The notes: generated by a model not told the origin, from the sequence alone. DNA of 56,563 nt from Psychrobacter vallis (GCF_904846715.1 NZ_CAJHBU010000023.1:1-56563), one strand, 5' to 3'; positions 1 through 9,565 are shown, counted from the first letter of the stretch. Numbers and translations: made by a program.

Positions 1-1
1 T

Positions 2-1045
2 ACTCTTTTTTTGGTTATTATTAGCATGTTTTTTATTAATGTTATTATTTATACTTTAATAATTATTAATTTTTTGAATATTTCTCTTTGTGGCGGTAGT
101 GATGCTAGTTATTATGACTCTTATGCTCTAGGATCCTCCAGTCTCGCAGTAAATATTTGGCCAGTTATATTAAGATATCTTAATGATATTGGGTTATATT
201 CTCGTGATGTTATTACTTTTTTTATATTCTTATTGAATTTAGTGTTTATTCCAATAATAACTACTAAGCTCTCAGGTGTGACTTTTAAGAGCCACCAAAA
301 ATTCTATCTTTATGTAACATTGGTGAGTTCAATTTACCCAACGCTTTTCTTTTATGCGTTTGATGTTTACCGTGATGTATTTATGGTTTTTAGTTTTTTA
401 ATCGGTTGTTTGACGATTAAAAAATCTATAAACAGCACCAGTTTTTTACCTTTTGTCTTTTATTTAAGTATTTCAATTTTAATAGGGATGCTTTTATTGG
501 GTCTACGCCCCTATCTAGGATACGCTTTTTTAGTATCTATTCTTCTATGGAAAATCAAGTTTACCAAAAAAAGATTGATATTTTTTGGGGTTTTATATTT
601 TTTGGTTTTATTTGTTGCAAACTATGCAGGATACTTAGATGCTCTTACAGAGTATCGTACTGGATTTGAAGAGAGTGCTGGTGGTTCTACTTTGGGTTTG
701 AATTTTTCTAATCCTGTTATGTTTATCCCTAATTTTATATTGAGTATGTTAGGGCAGTTATTTGGTTTGTATATTACCAATCCCTTAGCCGTTATTTTAT
801 TAGCAGTTGAGACTATCCCTTTTTTCTTTATGCTAACCTATATTATTAAGAATGTTAGATTGGCGGATGGTTTTGTAAGGTTTCTTATTATATTTTTTGT
901 ACTATATGCCAGTGTTTGGCTGATTGGTAATGATAACTTGGGTACAGCGGTACGTCTGAGGCTATATAACTACTTTGCGGTTTACATTGGTTTTTTCTAT
1001 ATGCTAAGGCTAAAAAGCCTATCTTCAAAAAAATACAGGTTATAA
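2..1045 (+). CDS. Wzy-like polysaccharide polymerase, 5' partial
   Basis: This is a very hydrophobic protein with about nine or ten predicted membrane segments and no soluble domain. It sits directly ahead of a glycosyltransferase, a sugar-phosphate transferase and Wzi. That profile fits an EpsG/Wzy-type polymerase that joins repeat units at the periplasmic face of the inner membrane. The frame is open to the left edge; internal starts exist (TTG at 11, ATG at 26), but the visible ~345 residues are short for a Wzy, so the true start is probably outside the window. The DNA is markedly more AT-rich than the housekeeping genes to the right, as is usual for serotype-specific polymerases. Function rests on topology and context, since Wzy proteins have little conserved sequence; a flippase or other membrane transferase is the alternative. 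Confidence 0.6.
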   Translation, partial: TLFLVIISMFFINVIIYTLIIINFLNISLCGGSDASYYDSYALGSSSLAVNIWPVILRYLNDIGLYSRDVITFFIFLLNLVFIPIITTKLSGVTFKSHQKFYLYVTLVSSIYPTLFFYAFDVYRDVFMVFSFLIGCLTIKKSINSTSFLPFVFYLSISILIGMLLLGLRPYLGYAFLVSILLWKIKFTKKRLIFFGVLYFLVLFVANYAGYLDALTEYRTGFEESAGGSTLGLNFSNPVMFIPNFILSMLGQLFGLYITNPLAVILLAVETIPFFFMLTYIIKNVRLADGFVRFLIIFFVLYASVWLIGNDNLGTAVRLRLYNYFAVYIGFFYMLRLKSLSSKKYRL

Positions 1046-1050
1046 AGTAG

Positions 1051-2181
1051 ATGAAAATAGCGATTATTGGTACGGTAGCTTCTAGTTTTTATGGCTTTCG
1101 AGCTGGACTCATTAAAGCTTTACGAGAGAAGCAGTACGTTATTTATGCTTTTACCTCTGAATATAGTATGGATGATCTCAAAAAAATAGAGGCATTAGGT
1201 GTTATACCAGTAACATATGAGCTGAATCGTGGAGGAATGAATCCACTAGCTGATGCTAAAGCAACTTATGCATTATCTAAAAAGATTAAAGAAGTAGCGC
1301 CGGATTTGGTTCTTTCCTATTTTTCTAAACCAGTCATTTTTGGCACTTTGGCAGCGAGGATGGCTAAAGTACCAAAAATAATTGGTATGTTGGAGGGCTT
1401 GGGTTATGCCTTCACTGATCAACCAGAAGGATTGAACAATAAAACCAAACTGATCAAAAATATTCAAGCGCTTCTTTATAAAATAGCTTTGCCGCAACTC
1501 GATAAAATCATATTTTTAAATCCAGACGACCCAAAAGACTTATTAGCGTTTTATAATATAAAAGCAAAAAAGGTAGAGGTATTGGGTGGTATAGGTCTGG
1601 ATTTAGACGATTATAGTTTTCAGGTGATAAAATCTATTGAGTCGCCTATTAAGTTTTTGTTTATTGGCAGAATGCTAAAAGAAAAAGGGATACATGACTT
1701 TATAGCGGCAGCAAAAATGGTAAAGCAGCGTTACCCTGATGTAGAGTTTACAGTGTTAGGCGCTATAGATACTTCTAATCCGGGTGCACTAAAACAGTCA
1801 GAACTAGATCAACTGATCTCTTTAAACATTATCAACTATCCTGGTCAGGTAGATAATGTACAAGACTGGATTGCACAGAGTCACGTTTTTGTCTTACCTT
1901 CATATAGGGAAGGTGTACCACGCAGTACTCAAGAAGCGATGGCAATAGGGCGAGCTGTTATCACCACTGATGTACCGGGTTGCCGAGAAACAGTCATAGA
2001 TGGCGTTAATGGCTTTTTAGTGGAAAAATGGAACCCTAAGGCGTTAGCGGATAAAATGATTTATTTTATAGAACATCCCGAACAGATCAAAGCCATGGGC
2101 GATGAAAGTTATAAATTAGCGCAAGAGAAGTTTGATGCTGATAAAGTCAATAAACGATTAATAAATATGTTGGGCTTATAA
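1051..2181 (+). CDS. GT4-family glycosyltransferase (PglA-like)
   Basis: This is a 376-residue GT-B fold glycosyltransferase. The N-terminal half begins MKIAIIGT and carries the acceptor-side domain. The C-terminal Glycos_transf_1 domain starts near residue 195 (FLFIGRMLKEKGI) and has the E-x7-E donor-binding motif around residues 287-300 (REGVPRSTQEAMA). It probably adds the second sugar to the lipid-linked first sugar at the cytoplasmic face of the inner membrane. The gene starts 5 nt after the polymerase stop, and its stop is immediately followed by the next start, so translation is probably coupled. PglA of the bacillosamine pathway is the nearest named relative because PglC, PglD and PglE types follow; the exact donor and acceptor cannot be read from sequence. 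Confidence 0.85.
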   Translation: MKIAIIGTVASSFYGFRAGLIKALREKQYVIYAFTSEYSMDDLKKIEALGVIPVTYELNRGGMNPLADAKATYALSKKIKEVAPDLVLSYFSKPVIFGTLAARMAKVPKIIGMLEGLGYAFTDQPEGLNNKTKLIKNIQALLYKIALPQLDKIIFLNPDDPKDLLAFYNIKAKKVEVLGGIGLDLDDYSFQVIKSIESPIKFLFIGRMLKEKGIHDFIAAAKMVKQRYPDVEFTVLGAIDTSNPGALKQSELDQLISLNIINYPGQVDNVQDWIAQSHVFVLPSYREGVPRSTQEAMAIGRAVITTDVPGCRETVIDGVNGFLVEKWNPKALADKMIYFIEHPEQIKAMGDESYKLAQEKFDADKVNKRLINMLGL

Positions 2182-2796
2182 ATGATAAAACGACTCTTCG
2201 ACATTACCGCCGCGACGACAGCTCTGGTTGTTTTATCGCCCGTATATGCGCTTACGGCGTATAAAGTAAAAAACAATCTTGGTTCACCCGTGTTGTTCCG
2301 TCAGACCCGCCCCGGATTGCACGGTAAACCATTTGAGATGATTAAATTTCGTTCTATGAAAGACGCGGTAGATGCTGATGGTAACTCATTACCGGACAGT
2401 GAGCGTTTGACGCCATTTGGTCAAGCACTACGTAATAGCAGTCTCGATGAACTGCCAGAGCTGTGGAATGTGATTAAAGGTGACATGAGTCTTGTCGGTC
2501 CACGGCCTTTGTTGATGGAATATCTACCACTATATAATGAAGCGCAGAAGCGACGTCATTTGGTGCGTCCTGGCATCACAGGCTATGCACAGGTGAATGG
2601 TCGTAATGCCATCGGCTGGAGCGAAAAGTTTGAGCTAGACACTTGGTATATCGATAATCAGTCATTATGGCTAGATATCAAGATATTGCTTAAGACAGTC
2701 AAAAAAGTTGTGATTAAAGACGGTATCAGTGCTGATGGTCAAGCAACGATGAGCAAGTTTACAGGCTCTCCAGCGTTGGCTAATAGTCATGAGTGA
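2182..2796 (+). CDS. pglC: PglC-type undecaprenyl-phosphate sugar-1-phosphate transferase
   Basis: This is a 204-residue monotopic phosphoglycosyl transferase. It starts the oligosaccharide by moving a sugar-1-phosphate, probably N,N'-diacetylbacillosamine-1-phosphate, from UDP to undecaprenyl phosphate. It has one N-terminal membrane re-entrant helix (residues ~5-25), the KFRSM motif near residue 55, the catalytic Asp-Glu pair in SLDELPELWN near residue 88 and the GPRPLL loop near 107. The size matches the minimal PglC/ItrA class, not the long WbaP or polytopic forms. It starts directly after the glycosyltransferase stop and overlaps the next gene by 8 bp. Acinetobacter ItrA proteins have the same architecture, so the substrate could be another 2-acetamido-6-deoxy sugar. 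Confidence 0.85.
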   Translation: MIKRLFDITAATTALVVLSPVYALTAYKVKNNLGSPVLFRQTRPGLHGKPFEMIKFRSMKDAVDADGNSLPDSERLTPFGQALRNSSLDELPELWNVIKGDMSLVGPRPLLMEYLPLYNEAQKRRHLVRPGITGYAQVNGRNAIGWSEKFELDTWYIDNQSLWLDIKILLKTVKKVVIKDGISADGQATMSKFTGSPALANSHE

Positions 2797-3442
2797 TGTA
2801 TTTGCTGTATATGGTGCGTCAGGTTGTGGACGTAGTTTGATGCCTGTGGCTGTCGAACAGTTGCAGCGTATGGGCAATGACAGCTCAATTATTTTTATCG
2901 ATGACTCACTACATACAGAGAGCCATATTAATAATCATGTTGCTATGAATTATGATGCTTTTAAAGCATTAGAGGGTGACAAGCATGTCCTCATAGCGAT
3001 TGCCAATAGCACTGTTCGCCAGAAAATTGCAGATAAATTGTCTGCTGATAGGATATCATTGTGGTCAGTAGCGGGTACTAATACACTGCTGATGGACAGT
3101 GTTAAAATTGCTGATGGTGCTGCTCTCAGTCCTTTTGTAACGATTGCATCAAACGTGACTATTGGTAAGTGTTTTCATGCCAATTTATATAGCTATGTTG
3201 AGCACGATTGTGTCATTGGCGACTATGTTACTTTTGCCCCGCGCGTCAGCTGTAATGGTAATATCCATATCCATGATTATGCTTATATTGGCTCGGGCGC
3301 AGTGATTAAGCAGGGTACACCTGACAAGCCATTGATTATTGGTAAAGGCGCGATTGTTGGCATGGGTGCAGTCGTCACCAAAGATGTACCAGCGGGCGCG
3401 GTAGTGGTCGGAAACCCTGCGCGTCTACTAAACAAAGCGTAA
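2789..3442 (+). CDS. pglD: PglD-type UDP-amino-sugar N-acetyltransferase
   Basis: This is a 217-residue acyltransferase with two domains. A short Rossmann-like UDP-sugar binding part (residues 1-85, FAVYGASGCGRS) precedes a left-handed beta helix made of hexapeptide repeats (residues ~95-215, ending VVVGNPARLL). A histidine in YVEHDC near residue 137 is in the position of the PglD catalytic base. The enzyme would use acetyl-CoA to acetylate the 4-amino group of UDP-2-acetamido-4-amino-2,4,6-trideoxyglucose, giving UDP-diacetylbacillosamine. The overlap with pglC and the aminotransferase 40 nt downstream support this. The 4,6-dehydratase (PglF) needed to complete the pathway is not in the window and would have to lie upstream. 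Confidence 0.85.
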   Translation: MSDVFAVYGASGCGRSLMPVAVEQLQRMGNDSSIIFIDDSLHTESHINNHVAMNYDAFKALEGDKHVLIAIANSTVRQKIADKLSADRISLWSVAGTNTLLMDSVKIADGAALSPFVTIASNVTIGKCFHANLYSYVEHDCVIGDYVTFAPRVSCNGNIHIHDYAYIGSGAVIKQGTPDKPLIIGKGAIVGMGAVVTKDVPAGAVVVGNPARLLNKA

Positions 3443-3481
3443 ATTAAATAGTTATCCATCAATAGAGTGACTGAGACGTAT

Positions 3482-4693
3482 ATGCTAAACACCCCGTTTT
3501 CACCTTGGCCAAGCTTTACTCAAATCGAGGCCGATGCCGTTAGTCAAGTATTGTTGTCTAATAAAGTCAACTACTGGACAGGACAAGAGTGCCGTCAATT
3601 TGAGCAAGAGTTTGCCGAATGGTCAGACAGTAAGTATGCTGTTGCTATGGGCAATGGTACGCTGGCATTAGATGTTGCCTTACAAGCGCTAGGTATTGGT
3701 GCGGGCGATGAAGTGATTGTAACGCCGCGCACCTTTATTGCGAGTATTTCCTCGGTGGTCAATGTGGGAGCGACACCAGTGTTTGCTGATGTCGATGAGC
3801 TCACAGGCAATATTACGCCTGAATCGATAGCTGCTGTATTGACTGATAAGACCAAGGGCATCGTGTGCGTACATTTGGCAGGTTGGCCATGTGACATGGA
3901 TGGTATTATGGCGTTGGCAGCGCAGCACAATCTGTATGTGATTGAGGACTGTGCACAAGCGCATGGCGCACGCTACAAAGGTCGTAGTGTTGGTAGTATC
4001 GGGCATATTGGTGCTTGGAGCTTTTGCCAAGACAAAATCATGACCACAGGCGGTGAAGGCGGCATGGTCACCACCAATGACGAGCAATTATGGCGCAAGA
4101 TGTGGGCTTATAAAGACCATGGTAAGAGCTATGCTGCTGTATATGAAACGGAGCACGCACCCGGTTATCGTTGGCTACATGAGAGCTTTGGTACCAATTG
4201 GCGCATGACCGAAATGCAAGCCGTCATAGGGCGGATTCAGCTTGAGCGTATGAGTGATTGGACAGCGGCTCGTACTGCCAATGCGCACGCGATATTGACT
4301 GCCTGTGCTAAATGGGCAGATAAAGGATATTTATCTGTATCAACATTAGAAGCGTTACCAGCATTTGCAGAGGCCAAGCACGCTTATTATAAATTGTATG
4401 TTTATGTGCAGCCTGAGCATTTACCTGAGAACTGGTCACGCGATCGTATTATCACAGAGATTAATGAGCAAGGCGTGCCTTGTTTTTCAGGTTCAGCTTC
4501 TGAAGTCTATTTAGAAAAAGCTTTTGACAATACCGGATTAAGACCAGAGACTAGGCTGCCGATGGCTAAGCAATTGGGCGAGACCAGTTTGATGTTTTTG
4601 GTGCATCCAACACTGACAGCAGCAGAGATTGCAAAAACCGTTGAAGCATTGGACACAGTATTGGCAGCTATTGATATGGCAAACCAAGCCTAA
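3482..4693 (+). CDS. DegT/DnrJ/EryC1/StrS aminotransferase (PglE-like)
   Basis: This is a ~403-residue PLP-dependent sugar aminotransferase. The PLP lysine lies in FCQDKIMTTGGEGG (Lys near residue 184), with the upstream IEDCAQAHGA motif whose aspartate contacts the pyridine nitrogen. Fold type I length and order are complete. In this context it would transfer an amino group from glutamate to the 4-keto sugar nucleotide made by a dehydratase, supplying the substrate of the adjacent PglD. A GTG five codons upstream (3467) is in frame, but ATG at 3482 begins the conserved sequence and is preferred; neither has a strong ribosome binding site. The next gene, wzi, has its own 110-bp leader. Confidence 0.85.
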   Translation: MLNTPFSPWPSFTQIEADAVSQVLLSNKVNYWTGQECRQFEQEFAEWSDSKYAVAMGNGTLALDVALQALGIGAGDEVIVTPRTFIASISSVVNVGATPVFADVDELTGNITPESIAAVLTDKTKGIVCVHLAGWPCDMDGIMALAAQHNLYVIEDCAQAHGARYKGRSVGSIGHIGAWSFCQDKIMTTGGEGGMVTTNDEQLWRKMWAYKDHGKSYAAVYETEHAPGYRWLHESFGTNWRMTEMQAVIGRIQLERMSDWTAARTANAHAILTACAKWADKGYLSVSTLEALPAFAEAKHAYYKLYVYVQPEHLPENWSRDRIITEINEQGVPCFSGSASEVYLEKAFDNTGLRPETRLPMAKQLGETSLMFLVHPTLTAAEIAKTVEALDTVLAAIDMANQA

Positions 4694-4803
4694 TTTATTG
4701 ATGACATGCGCATTCATATTTGCGCTTCAATAATAGATTTATTACCTTTATCGCTTATGCTTATCTGATAGAGATAAGTCTCATTTATAAAAAGTAGGTA
4801 ACC

Positions 4804-6273
4804 ATGTATCACCAACCAAAGTATCAGCAACCAAAATATAAACAACTCAGTGTGTTACTGGGTCTTGGCATGATGTCGATGTTAGCATCGGCACAAAACC
4901 TACATATGAACGACCTCAAGCTCAAAGCAGATCTGGATTGGCTCAACACCCAAGGCGTGGTACAGATTAGTACCAGCACTTGGCCGTTGACTGCCAATGA
5001 GATCAAGCGTGGATTAGCATCAGCCAATGCTGAAACAGTAGCGCAGCAGCAAGTATTACAGTCGGTACAGACTAGACTGGATCAAAATCGTGATTCATTG
5101 GTCAAGGGATCTGCAGGCCTATATGTGCAAACCGATCGAGACCAGCTGCCGCAAACGTTTGCAGACGATCAGCTCGCTGGTCAACAAGCCACAGTAGGTG
5201 TATCGCTTAGTGAGGCGGATTGGGAGTTTAATTTACAAGCCAATGTAAAAAACGACAAGCTCGTCGATGATGACTCAGATGTGAGTTTTGAAGGATCATA
5301 TCTCGCTGGTAAAGCCGCCAATCAATGGTTAATCGCTGGTAAAATTCCGGCGTGGTGGGGTCCTGGACATGATGGTAGCCTCATTCGCGGTGATGCCAGT
5401 ATTCCTGTTACAGGTATCACTATGCAACGTGATGAGCAAAGTGCACCGACTTCTCAATATCTATCATGGGTAGGGCCTTGGCAGTATCAGCTATTTGCTG
5501 GTCAGTTAGAGGACTACGAAGCAATACCAGAGGCCAAACTATTTGGCGCACGTCTAGCGGCAAGTCCATTACCTTGGCTAGAAGTTGGCGCTTCTCGTAC
5601 CTTTATGTGGGGCGGGGAAGGTCGACCTGAGAGTTTTAGTTCATTCGGTGATGCCCTTTTAGGAACCAAAGACAATGCTGACAATGGTGATGTAGATGGA
5701 GACCCGGCCAACCAGCTGGGTGGCTTCGATGCCAAGGTTAAGCTCGCTTCATTGATAAATGTCCCTGCTAGTATTTATGGTCAGTATGTGGGAGAGGACG
5801 AAGCAGGTGGGCTGCCTGCCAAAAATATGTATCTCGCGGGCGCAGATTACGCTTCTGAAGCTTACGGCAAGCCTTATCAGCTTTATGCTGAGTATACAGA
5901 TACTCGCACTAGTGGCGAAGTTCAGGGTATCTCTTATGACCATGGCACTTATACGGATGGTTATTATCAGCAGGGCTATCCACTGGGTTATGCATTGGGC
6001 GGCGATGCTGAAAGCGTCGCGGTTGGTGGTCGATTATGGCTGGATAACCGTAACTTTATTAATGCTAAGTTGCAGCATGCAAAAGTCAACCAAGCAGACG
6101 AAGCCATCAATCAAGCATTCCCTACTACTGATAAGCTAACCAGTATCGATGTGGCATGGGAGCATCAATGGCAGCCTCAGACGCTAATAACCACCAGACT
6201 GTGGGCGGTTGATTCTGATAATCGATCAAGTGATATTGGCGCAGGTGTGGGGTTAGAGTTTCAGACTTACTAG
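4804..6273 (+). CDS. wzi: Capsule assembly protein, Wzi family
   Basis: This is a 489-residue outer-membrane protein. A signal peptide (residues ~1-31, ending SMLASAQ) is followed by a short helical region and a long stretch of alternating residues typical of a beta-barrel. Recognisable family features include AGKIPAWWGPGHDGSLIRGD near residue 180 and the aromatic C-terminal end (GVGLEFQTY), a typical BAM recognition tail. Wzi is an 18-strand barrel and lectin that anchors capsule to the cell surface. The N-terminus has a small tandem QPKY repeat before the hydrophobic core. It is the last gene of the polysaccharide block and is followed by a good terminator. Confidence 0.88.
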   Translation: MYHQPKYQQPKYKQLSVLLGLGMMSMLASAQNLHMNDLKLKADLDWLNTQGVVQISTSTWPLTANEIKRGLASANAETVAQQQVLQSVQTRLDQNRDSLVKGSAGLYVQTDRDQLPQTFADDQLAGQQATVGVSLSEADWEFNLQANVKNDKLVDDDSDVSFEGSYLAGKAANQWLIAGKIPAWWGPGHDGSLIRGDASIPVTGITMQRDEQSAPTSQYLSWVGPWQYQLFAGQLEDYEAIPEAKLFGARLAASPLPWLEVGASRTFMWGGEGRPESFSSFGDALLGTKDNADNGDVDGDPANQLGGFDAKVKLASLINVPASIYGQYVGEDEAGGLPAKNMYLAGADYASEAYGKPYQLYAEYTDTRTSGEVQGISYDHGTYTDGYYQQGYPLGYALGGDAESVAVGGRLWLDNRNFINAKLQHAKVNQADEAINQAFPTTDKLTSIDVAWEHQWQPQTLITTRLWAVDSDNRSSDIGAGVGLEFQTY

Positions 6274-6316
6274 CCCTCGCGTACAGCCGCTAATAAATAA
6301 TAGCATTTGTGAGAAA

Positions 6317-6356
6317 TAAAAATGGTCTGCTAAACGATAGTAGGCCATTTTTTTAT
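6317..6356 (+). terminator. Rho-independent terminator after wzi
   Basis: An imperfect hairpin with ATGG/CCAT-containing arms is followed by a run of seven T residues. It lies 45 nt after the wzi stop and before folD, so it closes the capsule transcription unit. Confidence 0.75.
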
Positions 6357-6501
6357 TGTAGCCGAATACATGCTAGGATTTTGCAGCGTACACGGGTACA
6401 ATATTACTCATAGTCAAAGATTGACGAACCATAAGACAGGCATGCAAAGTCCTTGCAAGCGCTGTCTTTATTTTTTTAATGCTTCCTATATTGGAGTTCA
6501 T

Positions 6502-7389
6502 ATGTCTATTGCGTCTACTGCTCAAGCACCCGCCATTGTTTTGGACGGCAAAGCACTTGCCAAACAAATAGAACAGCAACTGCGCACGCGCGTGGATATT
6601 ATCAAGGATAAGACGGGACGTACCCCAAGCCTTGCGACGATATTGGTTGGTAACGATCCAGCTTCAGCGACTTATGTGCGTATGAAAGGCAATGCCTGTA
6701 AGCGGGTTGGTATGGATTCTATACGAGTTGAGATGGCAAGTGATACAACGACCGGACAGCTCATGGCAAAGATAGATGAGCTAAACAATAATCCGGATGT
6801 ACATGGTATTTTGCTGCAGCATCCAGTGCCTGCGCACATTGATGAGCGTGCCTGCTTTGAGCGGATTGATTTGGCAAAAGATGTCGATGGTGTGACTTGT
6901 CTTGGCTTTGGTCGTATGGCCATGCAGCAGTCCGCTTATGGCTCATGCACACCGCAAGGCATCATGCATTTGTTAGATCATCATAATATCGAGCTTTCAG
7001 GTAAAGAAGCGGTGGTAGTAGGGCGTAGTGCCATCTTGGGTAAACCAATGGCGATGATGCTATTGAATGCCAATTGCACAGTGACCATTTGCCATTCAAA
7101 AACTCAAGATTTAGCCGCTCATATTAAGCGCGCAGATATTGTGGTCGGTGCAGTGGGTGTACCGGAGTTGATCAAAGCCGCATGGATTAAGCAAGGCGCA
7201 GTCGTCATTGATGCAGGTTTTCATCCAACAGACAATGGCGGCGTTGGTGATATAGAGTTGCAAAGCGTAGAGAATATTGCCAGTGCTTATACGCCAGTAC
7301 CAGGCGGTGTCGGGCCCATGACGATCAACACACTCATACGCCAAACGGTCGATGCCGCTGAAAAGTCAGCAGGTCTAGATATCAACTAA
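6502..7389 (+). CDS. folD: Methylenetetrahydrofolate dehydrogenase/cyclohydrolase FolD
   Basis: This 295-residue bifunctional enzyme interconverts 5,10-methylene-, 5,10-methenyl- and 10-formyl-tetrahydrofolate in the cytoplasm with NADP. Diagnostic motifs are [16 protein letters not shown] near residue 55 (catalytic Lys), [11 protein letters not shown] near 107, [17 protein letters not shown] near 172 (Rossmann NADP site) and [10 protein letters not shown] near 270. The frame is open upstream to 6370, but ATG 6502 has a GGAG at 6493-6496 and begins a family-standard N-terminus, so it is chosen. Flanking terminator and repeat sequence suggest it is transcribed alone. Confidence 0.95.
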   Translation: MSIASTAQAPAIVLDGKALAKQIEQQLRTRVDIIKDKTGRTPSLATILVGNDPASATYVRMKGNACKRVGMDSIRVEMASDTTTGQLMAKIDELNNNPDVHGILLQHPVPAHIDERACFERIDLAKDVDGVTCLGFGRMAMQQSAYGSCTPQGIMHLLDHHNIELSGKEAVVVGRSAILGKPMAMMLLNANCTVTICHSKTQDLAAHIKRADIVVGAVGVPELIKAAWIKQGAVVIDAGFHPTDNGGVGDIELQSVENIASAYTPVPGGVGPMTINTLIRQTVDAAEKSAGLDIN

Positions 7390-7438
7390 GAAACGAATAT
7401 ATCCGATACCAGATAAAATGGATACACGACATCATGAC

Positions 7439-7513
7439 GCGAGACTGGTATCAATTTTTCTTGCTTGCTGTGCCTGCGCAGACAGAAGCTACGAAAATTC
7501 ATCCCAGTCTCGC
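7439..7513 (+). repeat. Palindromic intergenic repeat, copy A
   Basis: This is a 75-bp element with perfect 10-bp ends GCGAGACTGG/CCAGTCTCGC around the core GCTTGCTGTGCC..CAGACAG. The same core and end structure recurs at 9490-9565, 11942-12018 (both inverted), 34601-34677 and 38271-38350. It contains no coding potential. Confidence 0.8.
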
Positions 7514-7630
7514 TGACTCTGTTTTATGTTGACCTGACTATATTAGAAGTACTGATCGCCGATAAATAGGAGGCTTGAGAAAATACAGACTCAGGCCAAG
7601 TCAACCACATCTCAGTTGATAGGACCTAAA

Positions 7631-8149
7631 ATGGCTAAAAAAAATACAGATATTCATGAGCGTCTACAGTATATCGGTCGTGAGTTTGTCGACATCTGCC
7701 ACTACGTTATTTTATTTTTAATTAGTGTGGTGGTAGTTTGGACAGCTGGCAAAGAGTTTATCGGTATTGTCCAAAAAGGTTCAGCAGATCTAAAAGATAT
7801 TTTGATGTTATTTATTTATCTTGAGCTGCTGGCGATGATAGGTATTTACTTTAAAACCCATCGTCTGCCAGTGCAATTTCTGATATTTATTGCCATAACA
7901 GCTTTGTCGCGACATTTGGTAGTTGATGTACAGGCTGTCTCAGATTATTTTCACTTATGGCTACTGGCGACGATTTCGGTGGCTATCATGTTATTAAGCG
8001 CTGCGATCGTTGTCCTGACATGGACGGCTCGAACCTTTGGTCGTCCAGAAGACAATCTCGATCAGCAGCATGCAAATCTAACGGTTAAATCCCTTTTACC
8101 TGATGATGCGCAGGCGCCTAATAGTACTACAAAGCATCGCCGCGAATGA
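7631..8149 (+). CDS. psiE: PsiE-family membrane protein
   Basis: This is a ~172-residue inner-membrane protein with about four transmembrane helices (roughly residues 20-42, 55-75, 80-97 and 108-130) and a charged C-terminal tail. The sequence pattern, beginning with a hydrophilic segment that leads into YVILFLISVVVVW and containing KDILMLFIYLELLAMIGIY, fits the phosphate-starvation-inducible PsiE family, whose molecular function is not known. A TTG at 7616 is in frame, but ATG 7631 has AGGA at 7621-7624 and is preferred. It is monocistronic, ending at the shared terminator before corA. No Pho box was identified by eye. Confidence 0.75.
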   Translation: MAKKNTDIHERLQYIGREFVDICHYVILFLISVVVVWTAGKEFIGIVQKGSADLKDILMLFIYLELLAMIGIYFKTHRLPVQFLIFIAITALSRHLVVDVQAVSDYFHLWLLATISVAIMLLSAAIVVLTWTARTFGRPEDNLDQQHANLTVKSLLPDDAQAPNSTTKHRRE

Positions 8150-8167
8150 TGACTGAGCAAAGCAAAA

Positions 8168-8199
8168 AAAAGGGTTACCATCGGTAGCCCTTTTTTTAT
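8168..8199. terminator. Bidirectional terminator between psiE and corA
   Basis: A hairpin with arms AGGGTTACC/GGTAGCCCT (one mismatch) is flanked by A-rich sequence on the left and seven T residues on the right. It serves convergent psiE (+) and corA (-). Confidence 0.8.
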
Positions 8200-8213
8200 G
8201 CATGATTTTTATA

Positions 8214-9428
8214 TCATAACCACTTTAGTCTTTTAAAGTTGTAGTACAAATAGCCACACAACGAACCAATGACTAGCATGATGGCAAAATATGAGTACTT
8301 CCAATGTAACTCAGGCATAAAGTCAAAGTTCATGCCATAGATACCAGCGATGGCCGTTGGCACTGCTAAAATACCTGCCCAAGCGGCAAGCTTACGCACC
8401 ACTTCGTTCTGTCCCATATTGACCATGGCCATATAGGTATTCATCACCACGCTAAGCATTTCATTAAGACCATTGATTGCGTCCAGAGAATGCAAAAGAT
8501 GGTCATTCACATCGCGAAAGTAGGGTTTGGCCGCTTGAGAAAAACCAGAAACCAGCTCGCTTTTTTTATGATTGATAAAAAAGCTACAGATGTCTTGCAC
8601 AGGCAAAATAATAGCGCGCATGTGTACCAGCTGTGATTTTAGCTCATAGAGATTTTTTAAAGTGCCTTTGTCAAACTCATAGGTAAAGACATAGCGCTCT
8701 TGCTCACGTAAATAGCGACCCAAGCGATCGGTGATCGGCATATAGTTATCCACGATAAAATCGAGAATGGCATGTAGGACAAAGATAGGGCCCATGCGTA
8801 GCTTTTCAGGACGACGGTGACAGTGCTCACGGACGGGGGCGTAAGAATTTGAGGGGCCATTACGAATAGTAATGAGGTAGTTTTTACCCATAAATATCGC
8901 CGTAGTGCCATAGCGGATAATATTATCTTCAAGCTTGGCAGTACGAAGTACGACGAAAACCATATCATTGTCGTAGTTTTCAACTTTGGCGCGTTGATGA
9001 TCTGCGAAAGCATCTTCAATCGCAAGCTCGTGCAAACCAAAGGCTTCTTTGACTTTGACCATGGTTTCTAGACTTGGGTCATAAAGACCCAACCAAATAA
9101 ATTGTCCACTATTACTCAATGCACGACTGACATCATTTAGGGCAATTTGATCAAGTTTTTCACCCGTTTTTCGCGAATAGGTGTAGCAATTGACCACCTC
9201 TTCAGTACTGGATAAGTCAATGTCTTCATAGCGCTCAGAGTCTGGATCGTAGACCGTCATGGTCTCAATCGTGTCCTCAGTCGTCGCATCTACATCACCA
9301 TAAATATAGCTATCATCATTGTCTAGATACAGATGCTTATCGCTCATATTGGCATGAATACGATTGACGTTAGCGTTGGGTGTAATTCGTGCTGTTTTTT
9401 TGATTAACTGGTCGTGATTGTTTTCCAT
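8214..9428 (-). CDS. corA: CorA-type magnesium/cobalt transporter
   Basis: This 404-residue protein belongs to the CorA/MIT family. It has a large cytoplasmic funnel domain, a long helix, and two C-terminal transmembrane helices (about residues 345-364 and 375-395). The signature YGMN selectivity motif lies between them, followed by the MPELHWKYSY loop. It would form a pentameric Mg2+ channel in the inner membrane. The first ~75 residues are acidic, low in complexity and longer than in compact CorA proteins. The Mg riboswitch of enteric mgtA is not evident. It is transcribed alone, toward psiE, and shares that gene's terminator. Confidence 0.93.
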   Translation of the reverse strand: MENNHDQLIKKTARITPNANVNRIHANMSDKHLYLDNDDSYIYGDVDATTEDTIETMTVYDPDSERYEDIDLSSTEEVVNCYTYSRKTGEKLDQIALNDVSRALSNSGQFIWLGLYDPSLETMVKVKEAFGLHELAIEDAFADHQRAKVENYDNDMVFVVLRTAKLEDNIIRYGTTAIFMGKNYLITIRNGPSNSYAPVREHCHRRPEKLRMGPIFVLHAILDFIVDNYMPITDRLGRYLREQERYVFTYEFDKGTLKNLYELKSQLVHMRAIILPVQDICSFFINHKKSELVSGFSQAAKPYFRDVNDHLLHSLDAINGLNEMLSVVMNTYMAMVNMGQNEVVRKLAAWAGILAVPTAIAGIYGMNFDFMPELHWKYSYFAIMLVIGSLCGYLYYNFKRLKWL

Positions 9429-9489
9429 ACACCCTCCTCAATAAAATAAAAGACCGGTAATATAGTCAGGTCAATATAAAAAAGAATTA

Positions 9490-9565
9490 GCGTGACTGGG
9501 ATAAATTTTTTGTAGACTCTATCTGTGAAGACACAGCAAGCAAGAAAAATTCATCCCAGTCACGC
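9490..9565 (-). repeat. Palindromic intergenic repeat, copy B
   Basis: This 76-bp element has perfect 13-bp terminal arms GCGTGACTGGGAT/ATCCCAGTCACGC. The core is in the opposite orientation to copy A. It lies between the corA start and the DUF2237 gene, where it could act as a hairpin in the DUF2237 transcript. Confidence 0.82.
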
